DNA of 64,000 nucleotides from Hyparrhenia diplandra (taxonomy: Eukaryota; Streptophyta; Magnoliopsida; Poales; Poaceae), in assembly GCA_015847255.1 (NCBI GenBank), contig JADLZK010008568.1, positions 62,001-126,000 of the forward strand, read 5' to 3'. The notes under the pieces are model-generated. The model saw only the letters and a program-made list of their open reading frames with translations, made no database searches and was not told where the DNA came from. Numbering within the stretch: the first letter of the stretch is position 1; each line of letters starts with the position of its first letter. The translations under genes were made by a program, and so were the position numbers. Shown in pieces: positions 35,598-46,916 of this stretch.

Positions 35598-35928
35598 GCT
35601 CACAGACAAGCTATTTACAGAGGAGATCGCCCATTTTCAGTTTCAGGACAATAGCACAGCAGGACAATACAAAGAGACATTCAGCATCAGGACACAAGAG
35701 TAAGTTATGCAGTACCGTATATATACATTAAGAGTTTCAAACAGTCGTAACAGACCACCATAAGAACAGTTGCAAAGACATTGCTTACAGCGACAAGGTA
35801 CCAACCTGGAACAGCTACATTAACGCTAGCAGAGACCATGATTACAACTATGAACAAACCAAAAGCTAATAGGCTGGCCTACATCATGAGTACCAAAAGA
35901 GGCCGGTTACTAGCCACATACCTGCATC

Positions 35929-36141
35929 CTAGCTAGGTCTTTCCTGACTGCCACCGCTATCGACGGGCGAGTCCTCGCCTTCGGAATCGCTGTCAGAGCG
36001 GGTTCGGGAAGCCTCCAGGGAATCCGAATAGCCACGAGAATCTGAGCTGACAGACGTGCAGGGGCAACCTGGTGCGCCGTTGCAGTGAGGGCGCACGAGG
36101 TTCCGCGGCAGAGCCGCCGCGACGGCTGGATGCTCGCTCAT
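35929..36141 (-). CDS. candidate small acidic Ser/Asp-rich protein (70 aa), host-like gene within the LINE 3' region
   Basis: Minus ATG at 36141 (context GTCGACATGAGC) opens a 70-codon frame with N-terminal MSEHPAVAAALPRNL and a tail SRTRSDSDSEGEDSPVDSGG. I recognise no family. Upstream, reading through two insertions, the minus strand has AGCCCA and GGCCCG boxes (43985-44000), TTATAAAA, then a CT-rich leader, which looks like a plant promoter and 5'UTR. Downstream to about 35600 the minus strand is T-rich and 3'UTR-like. Copia (36233) and MULE (43012) insertions split leader and promoter, so it is probably silent. It could instead be a gene fragment captured by the LINE, or a chance frame. 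Confidence 0.4.
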   Translation of the reverse strand: MSEHPAVAAALPRNLVRPHCNGAPGCPCTSVSSDSRGYSDSLEASRTRSDSDSEGEDSPVDSGGSQERPS

Positions 36142-36232
36142 GTCGACGAGCTGACAGGCGCTGGCGGAGCTCTCGAGAGGAGAAGACGGAAGGACAGGAT
36201 TGTCACGGAGGATATTGGGTAGCTGAGCAATT

Positions 36233-36508
36233 TTTGTAAAAACACGGGGACTCTGTCCCAGAAAGAAAGGAGAAGGAGGAATCCTAATCCTAGTCCGTTT
36301 GTATGTGGGCTCTTACCGAAACTCTTAGGCCTTGGCAGGACTATATATACGTGGGAGATCTATGTTGTAATTACCAATATTCAGATATTCGGATGAATAA
36401 AGAATAGTCTCCCTATCTTGTGTCTACTTGTTCTACTTCTTTCATCTACTACGTGATCATGAGAGACGGAGAGGGAAGGTCTAACCGCTGATGACATGTT
36501 TCACAACA
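36233..36508 (+). repeat. 5' LTR of the copia-like element
   Basis: A 276-bp LTR that ends TTTCACAACA. It contains TATATATACG (promoter-like) and AATAAAGAATAG (polyadenylation-like). It differs from the 3' LTR by about nine small changes. The first G of TGTTG is lost here. Confidence 0.8.
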
Positions 36509-36524
36509 CGTTATCAGACGACAA
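36509..36524 (+). promoter_or_regulatory. primer binding site of the copia-like element
   Basis: CGTTATCAGACGACAA lies directly after the LTR. It resembles the TGGTATCAGAGC PBS (initiator tRNA-Met) used by many copia elements, with changes. Confidence 0.45.
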
Positions 36525-39500
36525 GCTCTTGGTCGACATCGCCGTTGAAGCCGCCGCCGATCTTCGCACTGTCATTTCGTGTCGACGCCTTGACGCAACT
36601 CGCCGACGGCGTCGACATCCCGGCGTTGTTAGCGGAACGGATCTGCTACCTCTACCGCTACTAATCTGCACTGCATCGACTCATCGCCACGCCGGCGGTC
36701 CCCGGCCTAGCGAACTGTCCACGTGACAGCGACCCGGCTTCTTCTCGAATTCAAGAAACAAAGGTACGAAAGAATTGCATCTCGCTATCGAGCTGGTCGA
36801 TATATTCTATGTATGTAGGATTGTACATGTGAAGTACATATACGTATACTCGAAGTATATACATGCATATACAATGTCTTTACGGATGTATTAGGGGTTT
36901 CTATAAAAAAATCATGGCCATATTTATCGCTGCGCCTTTATTCCTGGCCTGTAGCCAGCAACAAGCTCCTCGGCTCCTGCATCGGCTCGGCTCCTGCATG
37001 AGCACGTAACTAGCACTATGCAACGGCTGTATGCGTCATTAAGGCAATTAAACATGCAGCTAAGCCGTGTCACGAAGCTACACTATGTCGGCACGTTGAA
37101 GTCAGCCGCACGCATAGAAGCCATCGTTGGTTTCCAGTAGAGCGCCAACAAGCACGTCACAATTGTACTAGCATATTCTGTTTTTGGAGCACCGGTCTGG
37201 ATAAGCACGTCCGACTGAATCGGGGTTTTAGAGTCCTACAAATCTCTGACTATGGTTAACGAAATTGCCTCCATACACGCGGCTTTGGGCTTACATGTTA
37301 CTCAACTCCGCTCCAGTATGAGCACGTTAATTTTTCGGCCAGTACGCCGAAATCAGCCTGGTCATAAGCTCGCAGACGTATACAACTCTGGCTCGAGTTT
37401 CGTTGTGCCATCTCCGTCCATGCCGCGACGTGGTGGGCCGTCCAATGTGCACAAGCATGCACGTACTTGCCCTATGAGCAGCCCAGGAGGTGTTCATGGC
37501 CTGCACGCTGCATGACGTTTCAGAACATGGTAAGTTTGCCACGTATACGCATGCATTTTAGGTGGTTATGCGCATATAATGCAGCCCGCATGCTGTCTCC
37601 CCTAGCATATTGGCCAGCACGCCACATCTTACCATGACCACTTCCAGGCAGAATTTGGTTATTTGCTAAGCCCGTATCCTATTTGAAGTCAAGCACGTGG
37701 ACAGCTTGCACATAGTCCGATGTCCTAATTAAATTTGTGTGCGACGTGGTTCAGCAAACCACCAAAGGTGCCATGCATCGCTTGCATACACGTCCCACAC
37801 CTCATACCGCATTATGAATTTACTGGGCTCCTAAATTTTGAGAAAATCTAGAAAAACAAGAAAGGCCAAATTAATCTGAAATTTTTATATTAGGCCCTTA
37901 AATCCTGTAGATTTCATATATTCCTGAGAATAGATCTTGTGCGATCTAGAAATTCTATATTAGGATGTTTTTGCATGCAACCCTTGGAAACTTCAGTTTT
38001 TTCAGCAGTTTTCTAAATAATTAACCCTAGACCTTTTGTTTATGCATGTTTACTGAATTTTCTTATACCCGCATGTATAAATGCTTGAACAATGTTATGG
38101 ATCATGTACCATGTAATTGCAAGAATTCTTAAATGATTTATGCTAGAAACATGGTAAAGGTTTATGAGCTCTCTAAATCCTGCAGACCTTAGACTTGTCA
38201 ACCTTGAGAGCCTCATATTTATTCATTTTTTTCCTAGCATATGTTTTTGTTTGGGATAAATGAATGCTTGGTATAAATTCTGAAAATTTGCATATACCAT
38301 AATCTGAATAATGCTAGGATGCTTCTAAGAATATTTTTAATAACCATCCACTATCTTTTTGCACCTTGCTACTCGTTTACATGTAGTAAACTTATATGCA
38401 CATGATCCAAGTTATATTAATATGCATGCCATAAAAGAAGAAGAAATATCCCGAGTTACTCTGAATAGAAAAATATTTGTTATGGTCATTATTTAATCCA
38501 TGTAGGATATTTTACTACCATTGAAGTGTAGTAAACTCAGCATAAATATTTCTTAACTACTCTCTGAAATGAGTATATGGCCGATAGAAGTAACAAATAC
38601 ATTGTGGGACTCACTTTGCATGAGTAAAATCCCAATATTATGATTACAAAATATCATATTGTGTTGAAATTTGAATTTCCAAGCTTGTATGTCTAATTTG
38701 CTCTATAAAAATAGCTTGAAGCTTTGTATTAAATGTCTAGAAGACAAGATGGTAAATAGATTGTATCAATCTACATTCTCGAAGAAATGTCTTTTGTATA
38801 TAGAATATCAAAGAGCAAGGTAATACATGAAGTATTGATTTTACCATTAGAAATTACTCATGGAAATTGAGTTGGAATTTTTAGACAGACTTTATGAAAC
38901 CAGGATATTATGGATTGCAATAATTATAAATATATGGCTTGCATATATGTTACACACCATGAAGGCTTGTGACGGTATATCATAACTCTTGAATCTTGAA
39001 TATAAAGCATGAAGCTACCGCTTGTCAAGTATAGAAGTTAAGACATCGCGAAAATGTATATTATTTGGAACATATAAAAGTTTCTCTTGAAGAAGAACTT
39101 AAATCATGTGCTTATATATTGTTTGTCTTTGAAGTTCATATGAAGTATTGACAATAGTAGTGGTGGTGCATTAAGTTTTAATTCCTGTTGAATTAAGTGG
39201 TTAATGGTTAATTTGTTAGCTTGAAGACTAATATGAAATATTTAATATTCTTAGTTGCAATTCTTGTTATTATTTGAAGTAAAATGTGCGAACTTCTCAT
39301 GGAATAAATTAGTTTTATATGTTTCACATATAAACAATTGTCAATTGCCCATCAAAATAATTTTTGCATTTATTTATCCACAAAGAAGCCTCGATTAACC
39401 ATGAAGGTTATAGTTCTTTGTGCATCACTACCATGTAGGTAGATGGAAAACCGAAGTTTCTAGAAAGCACATAACAATTGGACTAAACTGGCATATTAAT

Positions 39501-42500
39501 TGATCTTGGAAGGATCGATTTAGCCAAATTCTAAGTATTTAATATTTTAGTCCATGAACTAAAAGTTGTATCCTACCCTAAGTCTATTGTTGTACAATGA
39601 ATAGTACGTTGGATATGTGAATTTTATGCCATAATCAATGAATACTAGAAGTATAATTGAATTATATGAAGCATTAGAAGTGACTATTCACAGTAAGATG
39701 CATGAAGCAAATCACTACTTGAATTAGTCATGGCATGAAAAGGGGGAGGAATTTCGGGTAGAGGCATAAGAAGATGTGGATAATATATAGGCATAGCCGT
39801 CCTAAGTCGATCTTTAAGTGCATGTATCGGGACTTGAAGTTCCGCCCCCCTTCCGACCGAGTTAACTTTCTCTACCGCACTAATGGCATGTAAGCTCGTA
39901 GCTTTTGCAATTTGTTGTTATCTATTATGTTAGACTGAATACTAACATTCCACATTACACCCGCATGTGTATATCGTTGAGCTGCAACTATCTTCACTCT
40001 TGCATGAATATTAGCATAACAGCTACGAGTTGTAGCTAGTAGCTATCTTTACGCTTCCGTCATAATCAAAATGGCTAGCCAAAGATGCTACGTCTATATG
40101 GTTCCCATTGAACTAAGGAATGATTTACTTTTGATGCAACGTATGCATAAGCAATAGATTGGTCTAGGTCGGCGGCCTAAGATCGGGGGGAGTGAGTTTA
40201 TAAAATTTTGCTCAATGGAGACTAACCCATTTGATGGGATGAATAGTTGTGGAACTAAGATATTAGATAACATAATTATGATGATTTGGGATTTATTATG
40301 AAGAAAAGGCATCAAAGGATTTTTGCATTAAAGGCAATTAGAAAATTCTAGAAGAAAATTCCATGTGAATTTGAATGTTGCGTATTTTATACATTTGAAG
40401 TGTATGATCCATTTTTATGAGTACTTGGATCAATTTTAGGCTAATTAATAAAGAAGCTAGAGAATGAAATAGTTTTCAGAACTATGATTTGTGCATATTA
40501 GGGGAGAACATCCCTGTTTTGTAGGAATTTGAACATTCTTAAATGCACTTTAAGTATTCTAGCTCTTTGCATAATGAATAATAACCCCCATATTGAAATA
40601 TGTGTGTGAATATTTCCCATAAAATTTAATCATAGCATACATAAATGGGCCTCCACTTGTAGTTGGAGATATATGAATTTGAATTAAGCCCATGATAGGG
40701 GATATATTTTAAAGTATGCTATTAATGATCTAATATTGGCATTAGGGGAGAGAGCCTATATTTTGAATGCCAAATATTATTTCCATAGAAGGAAAATGAT
40801 CTTAAGAGAAAATATTCCTTGAAGCAGGAATAGTATCACACACTAAGTCATACAATAGTTTGACTAATGCTCTTGTGAAGCCCTGAAGCAGAGCATATGC
40901 GGATATTTTTGAAATGAGAGGAGTAACTTGAAGTTATAAACCGAAGTTCATTTTACTAGTAGTAAACTAAATGTTATATACTATCAATCTAAAATCTACG
41001 GGGGCGCTTTGTGGGTTCTAGTTTAGTGTATACACGTAAATAGAAAAGAAATGGAACTCCTCCATTCTCAGTAAAAGAGAACGCCTCACAAAGAAGGTTA
41101 AGCACCTCATGAAGAGGATCATCATGAAGATGACATCTAACACATAAAAGCGCACCTCACTTGTGTTGGGTATGCAGAACAATATACCATCTCTTGTTTG
41201 GGAAATGACAGAGATATAATACTCTCATATTATGAGAGTGTTGGGAGAAAGAAATAATTGTCGACAACATTACCTCTATAATTGCAAATGTTTCTCTTAT
41301 GAGAACCCGGATCCAGGAAAATAAAGTCCATGGCAAAATCGCTTGTAGCGATTATATCGGGTCAATGAAGAATGCAATTGAGGTTGAATCTCCTGTTAAG
41401 AAGAAATGAATGTTCTCACAGTATCTACGCAAATGAAACGAATGAATATCGAAATATGCAGTTAATTAGTGGATTATGAAAATCTATATAATTCTGAAGA
41501 ATATAAATCGCAACTTGTAGAAATCTCATACTAAGTATTAAAGTCTAAGGTATATATATTCCTGAATGAATATTCAAGTCTTAAGAAGAGCATGTCCTAG
41601 AAGGACTACAATCATTGAATGATTTTACAAGTGAATAACGCTATGTCATTGTGTATATCACCCATCTCTCGATCCAAAGAGAGAATGTATCTCATAGAAG
41701 AGAAGCGTAAATTCACTAAGAATGAATGTACATCCTTGAAGGAATTAATCCATGAAGGATTTACTAGTCATTTTTGAATAAACACCATTCATCCCCTGAA
41801 GTGAATATAGACCAGAGAGAAAGAAAATGAGGAATCTTAAATACCGTGAAGGTGTGATCGAAACACTTAGAAAGTGTATGAAAAGCTAGAAGTTAATGAT
41901 ATCCTCTAAGAATACCATAGAAGGTATGAGAATAATGGTGGTTTTGGCAATTGAATTATCCCCTAAATGCCAAATGCTAAGGCTGGATTTGTACAAATCA
42001 AAATCTCAAGATTTATAGAATACAATTTGAAAATCCACTAAGGATTAATTATAAGTATTCAAACTCTAGTATAAGTTTGATACACTATCTTGAAGATATT
42101 GAATATTAATTTATTTAACCCCATACCTCACGAAAAGGATCTATTTCTCTGAAGGATATTATTTTTTGTTTTGCAATGGCTAATTGGTGGTCATTATGCA
42201 TGAAGCATATTGCTCCCATATAATTCATAGAAGAATTATGAGCCAACTTTTATTTAAACACGTTTATGAAAAAGTGTGGTTTGAACAATAAAGTTCAAAG
42301 TTTGGCTTTATGAGGGGGGAGCATATTTTATTGAATCTGTCTTTAAGGTAAACCACTAGAATTGTAAAGATCATGTAGATCATATTTGCTAAAAAACAAG
42401 TTTATGCATAGATTATGAAGATCAATATCTATTCACGAAGAATAGAATATCCTGAAGAATATATGACCAAGAAGGTTAAATGTTGTACTCTTTTTTTCCC

Positions 42501-42677
42501 TACGTGAGTTTTTACTTGAAGGTTTCTCACGCAAGATTTTTAATGAGACAACATGTGCAATGCAATTAACTAATGCGATGTACTCTTTTCTCCAAGAACC
42601 GTTTTTTTTTTTCCCATGGGTTTCGGATGGAGTTTTTGATGAGGCATATGCATATCGTGGTAATCGCCCAAGGGGAG
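36509..42677 (+). other. internal region packed with short GAA-loop inverted repeats
   Basis: From about 36820, and most densely from 40300 to 42250, dozens of small inverted repeats follow each other every few tens of bases. Examples: TGTCT-AGA-AGACA (38734), AATAC-ATGAA-GTATT (38822), TTTCC-ATAGAA-GGAAA (40780), TCATC-ATGAA-GATGA (41119), GTCCT-AGA-AGGAC (41594), AATCC-ATGAA-GGATT (41747), ACACTT-AGA-AAGTGT (41863) and ATACC-ATAGAA-GGTAT (41912). Arms are 4-7 bp and loops are mostly AGA, ATGAA, ATAGAA or a single G within TTGAA. No protein-coding frame overlaps them. The function is unknown. The 36900-37900 part is more GC-balanced and has fewer such repeats. Confidence 0.6.
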
Positions 42678-42955
42678 TGTTGTAAAACACGGGGACTCTG
42701 TCCTAGAAGGAAAGGAGAAGGAGGAATCCTAATCCTAGTCCGTTTGTATGTGGGCTCTTACGAAACTCTTAGGCCTTGGCGGGGACTATATATACGTGGG
42801 AGATCTATGTTGTAATTACCAATATTCGGATATTCGGATGAATAAAGAATAGTCTCCCTATCTTGTGTATACTTGTTCTACTTTTTTCATCTACTACGTG
42901 ATCATGAGAGACGGAGAGGGGAAGGTCCTAACCGCCGATGACATGTTTCACAACA
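42678..42955 (+). repeat. 3' LTR of the copia-like element
   Basis: A 278-bp LTR, TGTTGTAAAAC to TTTCACAACA, preceded by the polypurine tract AAGGGGAG at 42670-42677. Confidence 0.8.
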
Positions 42956-43011
42956 CAATTGATTCCAGGGAGCCGAGGAGATACGAGAAGCAACGCGAAG
43001 TTTTTTTATAA

Positions 43012-43950
43012 GGGTTTTTGGATTCTGCCACTACAATTTTACAAGGTTGGAGAAACGCCATTACAATTCTCATATTTGGAAACATGCCATTACAATTCTT
43101 TCTCAACTTGAATCATACCATTTTTCTTTGTATTCTACAGCTTCGGGCCCACACTTAGGTGACTAAAGCTCCATGTATTCTTGTATGTCTGAAATACCCC
43201 TGTTGCATCTCTTCCCTCTGCTCTTCGGCCAAGAGGCCCCACGTGTCATCTTCTTCTTCCTCCTCTTCTCATCTTCCTATGCACAGCTCACGAGGCCCGG
43301 CCTGGGCAACGGTAACTCACCCAGCCGGCGGCCCAACCACAGTGCCACAACGACCGCGTCCGTTGGCTGACTCCGGATCGGTGTAGCACCCAGATCTAGC
43401 AAGTGCCTACTAGAGATCTAGCTAGTGTCTATTTGGAGCGGCCAGCAATCAAAGCATGCATGCATGCTGCAGGTCGCCAGGACTTTGTGTCTCGTGCAGT
43501 AAGCCAACAGCACAGCAGCAGCAGGCCAACGGCAATGACGAGCACAAATTAAACACGCCACTCTGAGGTCGGCAGCAAGAGCATGCTCTCGTCACCGAGG
43601 TCTGGCTGGCCATGGCGACCGCGGTGCGCAGGCGTGGCCGTGGCTGCTCGCTGGCTCGCCCCTTGCTGGTGGCTGCTGCTCAGCAAGGAAGATGAGAAGA
43701 GGAAGAAGAAGATGACACATGGGGCCTTCGCGTCAGCGAGCAGAGGAGGTGATGTAGCAGGGGTATTTCAGGACATACAAGAATACATGGAGCTTTAGTC
43801 ACCTGCATGTGGGTCCGATGTTGTAGAATACGAAGAAAATGGCATGATTCAAGTTGAGGGAGAATTGTAATGGTATGTTTCCAAATATGCGAATTGTAAT
43901 GGTGTTTCTCCAACCTCGCAAAATTGCAGTGGCACCAATCTAAATAACCC
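43012..43950. mobile_element. Mutator-like element with long TIRs, possible Pack-MULE
   Basis: Terminal inverted repeats of about 265 bp (43012-43277 and 43686-43950) begin GGGTT(A)TTT and share CTACAATTTT/CTGCAATTTT, GGTTGGAGAAACGCCATTAC and AATACCCCTG. A 9-bp target duplication TTTTTATAA flanks the element at 43003-43011 and 43951-43959. Long TIRs with 9-bp duplications are the hallmark of MULEs. The ~400-bp GC-rich core has no transposase and includes ATGGCGACCGCGGTGCGC, which could be a captured gene fragment. The target duplication includes the putative TATA box of the small minus-strand gene. Confidence 0.85.
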
Positions 43951-44201
43951 TTTTTATAAGGCCGACAGCTACGTCCTGGATCGGGCCGACTGGGCTTCTT
44001 TTCATTTCATTTTTAGGCCCATCGGGGACTGCTTTACACCAGTTGGGGTAGTTTTGTGTTTCTTCTTTTCCTAAGTGAGTTTCGATACGTTAGTAAGTAG
44101 CTTTTCTGGGTTCTGTTTTTCTCTGGTAGATCTGAGGAGTCGAGTGGAGAGTTTGTAACAGTCGTTTTGTATATTTTTTCCTTTTCCCGTCTAATAAAAA
44201 T

Positions 44202-44236
44202 CGGCAAAAGCTTTTTGCCGCCCTTCAAAAAAAAAA
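44202..44236 (+). other. LINE 3' end: stem-loop and poly(A) tail
   Basis: CGGCAAAA-GCT-TTTTGCCG (44202-44220) forms an 8-bp stem just before a short CCTTC linker and a run of ten A residues. The LINE target duplication follows directly. AATAAAA just upstream may serve polyadenylation. 3' stem-loops of this kind can be recognised by LINE reverse transcriptases. Confidence 0.6.
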
Positions 44237-44248
44237 TTACTAATACGA

Positions 44249-44637
44249 GGCAATATTGCAATCTCGATTTCTTCTATTCATAACTCATCAGACTCAGAAA
44301 CATAGGGAGAGGGAGAGGGAGACAAAACAGAGATCAGTAGTCAGCATTGGAATACCATCATCACAATCTTCTGAGTCGGATGATGGAGCTTCAGGCTGCA
44401 CGTGGCCATTTCTCATTAAACAGAATCTTATGACTTATTGGGTTGATGATAAACCTATGGCTAGCTTGAGGTTGGCCGAATGTTTGCATCAGGAAGTTCG
44501 AGAAGATTAGTGATGCAAATACCTTAATCACAATAGAGAATAAAGTTTACAACGATATTACACAACAAGCTAGTTAGGTCGTATCTATTCCACCTGAAGT
44601 TTCCTTCAGAGAGGGAGAAGGAACATGGAGAGTCCAG
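44249..44637. other. intergenic stretch between LINE and DUF594 copy A
   Basis: No assured gene. The plus frame 44256-44510 contains an AGAGGGAGAGGGAGAG simple repeat. On the minus strand the same region reads an acidic stretch (SSDSEDCDDGIP) that could be the end of a decayed host exon. The stretch 44520-44637 is the probable 3'UTR of copy A on the minus strand. Confidence 0.3.
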
Positions 44638-46916
44638 CTATATAGGTGCTGATGTTCCAAGGATAAAATCATAATAGAGAGACGAAATCACACGGTATGT
44701 TTGCTGTACTATAATGGCACAGACAGTACAAGCCAAGGAGCTCTCTATCAAGCATCCGGGGGTGGTGGCAGGAAAGGACCAAGATAATACATGAGTAGGG
44801 AGAACATGTGTGGCAAACTCACCACCGGTGCTTAGATGCTCGTAGTGGAAATCACCCCCGCAACGAGGCGCTGTGTAGTAGAGCATCTCCGCCCACACCT
44901 TGGCGATGAGTTCCCAACGCTTAGCTTCGTTGTTGATGTTAATGAGCTCTTGGGCCACTGCAACTGCACGGGGCAGCACAGGAGACGTTAGAGTCTCAGA
45001 GCTCCTCTTGAGTTTCTTCATATGCTCATCAGCAGCATTATCATCGATGTCGGTTGGTTCTTCTTTCTTGATTTCAACTGTTGAATCTTCCTCTGATTCT
45101 CCGTGCCTCATCTGGATCTCACCCATGGATCCTTCTTCTTGTTGCTCTTTAATTGCTTCAAAAATCTTCATGACACGAGCATCATCCTTCTTTCCTGGGT
45201 CGTTAATCTTTGGAGGATGGCGTAATACTCTTAAAATTTCAGCCCAGGTTCTATCATGTACGACATGGGAGTTGGTAGTATGCGTCACGCCACACTTGAA
45301 GACAAGGTACATGATGTAGTGTGATAGCTGTGTGCTCGTCTGCTTGTGCTTCCTCACTGTTTGATGATTAGAATCTTCATTGTGGTAGCATATCTCTGTT
45401 GCGATGTGCAAGATAAGCACGCTTGTCGGGAAGTCAGCCTCCAGAGTCTCCTCCAGTGATTTGAGAAGATCGGCTGAATAGTGGCCACCTTCATGTTGGT
45501 GGTAGGCCAGCATCCAGTTGTGAAGTGCTAGCTGGCCACGGGTGCTGGCAATGCTCCATTCTTGTCTTGTACCGGAGCCTAACAACGTGTCTAGGATGAA
45601 CTCCTCCAGTGATTTATCATCCTTTGTGATGGGTTTCCTCTTTACATCGAAGTCAAACCATCGCAGTATGTTATCCATGTCTGCATTATTGATGATGTTG
45701 TATTGTCCGATCTGTTGTGACCACTGTTTCATGCAGCATGCAACCAGAGACGATTGAGTAGGCTTGGCTAGGCATGGATGGTAGAAGCTCAAGTGGGGGA
45801 AAATGAAGATGGCTGCCGAGGACACATCTAGGAATATGGCTCCTACAAGCAGTGCGTAGGTCACCATGATATCAACTCTGCTGCTAGCGTCAAGTTGGTC
45901 CCCCTTATCGATGGCTGCCAAGAGTGCTAGGGATATTGAGGCGGCTATTGGAGTTGAAAAATGCATGAAGAGGAGGCAAGTTTTCAGAATAAGATTGATG
46001 ACATGGTCAAATGGTTTTTTTTCGCGAACGGGGTTTAGAAAGAGATCAAGTGGCAAAGCATCTTTAGTGTACAATAGTCGGTAGCAATATTGCAGAAGTT
46101 CTGCCAAATGTTCGTAGGCTCTGTAGCGGCTTTTGTTCGACAGAAACCCCTCGAGCAGCCCTGGTAGATCGCCATGCGCAGCTACAGTGATGTTGAGCAC
46201 CTTGTTGAGGGGAGCATCCACTGAGATGACTTCTTCTATGATTGTTTCGGCGTCACCCAACAATACTCGTGGAGGCTCTGCAGACCTACCTTTCTCCATC
46301 CTATCAAGTCTAGCCCTCATGTCTCGGTTGGCTTCGTACCTCGTCATCCCCTCGGTTTTCTTTAACGTTACCTTGCCTCGCTCCCACTTTAGTTTGCTAG
46401 ACAATTCAAATGCGTGGTTCCACCTGACTACCTTTGGGTTGGCAGCGTAGAGGCAAAGGACACGCGTGGCGTACTTGAAGCACCCACAGACGAACATGAT
46501 CACCATGGCAGCCCTGAGCCGGGCGTCTGGCCAAGAAGCTTTGGCCACCACGTACCCAGCGACCCCTGCCTGGATAACCAGGTTCAGTAAGTGCCGTCCC
46601 CACAGCTCGTTGTCCTGCTTGGAGAAGGCCGTGATGGAGTCCTGCCCGCCCAGGTGGACGAGTAGGAACGGCGCCCAGAAGGCTATCAGCTGGTGGCCAG
46701 GCTCTTGTGCACGGACCGCGAGGTGGCCCAGCACGAAGACGGCCACTGAGTCGGCTGACAGGTAGGCAAGCCACAGGATGGTGCGCAGGAACCCGTTGGA
46801 GCTGCGCCTCCGCATGCCCGCGAAGATGAAGAGGATGACTTGCAGGGGAAAGGCTGAGGAGGATTAGGAAGTGGATCTCCCATGCGTTCCACAGCTCTTG
46901 GACGACAGGCACCAAG
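44638..46916 (-). CDS. DUF4220/DUF594 membrane protein, copy A, main exon
   Basis: The frame open from 46815 to 44638 encodes 725 aa, close to full length for this plant-specific family. The N-terminal DUF4220 part has about six membrane segments: near residues 8-30, 43-62, 73-95, 101-122, 272-304 and 314-342. Family marks are LWLAYLSADSVAVFVLG, FWAPFLLVHLGGQDSITAFS and STRGQLALHNW. The C-terminal DUF594 domain (about 645-680) has VWAEMLYYTAPRCGGDFHYE, then HLSTGGEFATHVL. The true exon appears to begin at 46916 after a TCTCGTTCTCAG acceptor. One extra base in the run at 46845-46848 shifts the first ~23 codons out of frame relative to copy B, either a real mutation or an assembly error. The molecular function of the family is unknown. 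Confidence 0.85.

Larger units (their letters stand above)
36233..42955 (+). mobile_element. Ty1/copia-like LTR element without coding capacity
   Basis: Two ~277-bp LTRs (36233-36508 and 42678-42955) and the 5-bp target duplication CAATT (36228-36232 and 42956-42960) bound a 6.2-kb internal region. The LTR ends are TGTTGTAAAAC and TTTCACAACA. The sequence after the 5' LTR, CGTTATCAGACG, resembles the initiator-Met PBS of copia elements, and AAGGGGAG before the 3' LTR is a polypurine tract. No gag, protease, integrase or RT frame is recognisable. The element therefore seems non-autonomous. Assignment to copia rests on the PBS, the short LTRs and the 3' end style. Confidence 0.75.
27880..44236 (+). 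mobile_element. L1-type LINE, full length but broken, with nested insertions
   Basis: TTACTAATACGA occurs at 27868-27879 and again at 44237-44248, directly after a run of ten A residues. The match extends to 15 bp if shared A bases count. This is the expected target-site duplication of target-primed reverse transcription. Inside, in order, are a 5'UTR, ORF1 with a zinc-knuckle remnant and DUF4283-like domain, ORF2 with endonuclease, reverse transcriptase and zf-RVT, a small minus-strand gene candidate, a copia-like element and a MULE, then a 3'UTR ending in a hairpin and poly(A). Several frameshifts and a stop codon make it inactive. Confidence 0.8.

Noticed and set aside
40094..40315. 73-aa minus ORF in the copia-like element
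   Set aside because: No gag or pol similarity. It lies in the AT-rich repeat-dense internal region.
44256..44510. 84-aa plus ORF before DUF594 copy A
   Set aside because: It begins with simple-repeat text and has no domain. It may be antisense to a decayed exon.
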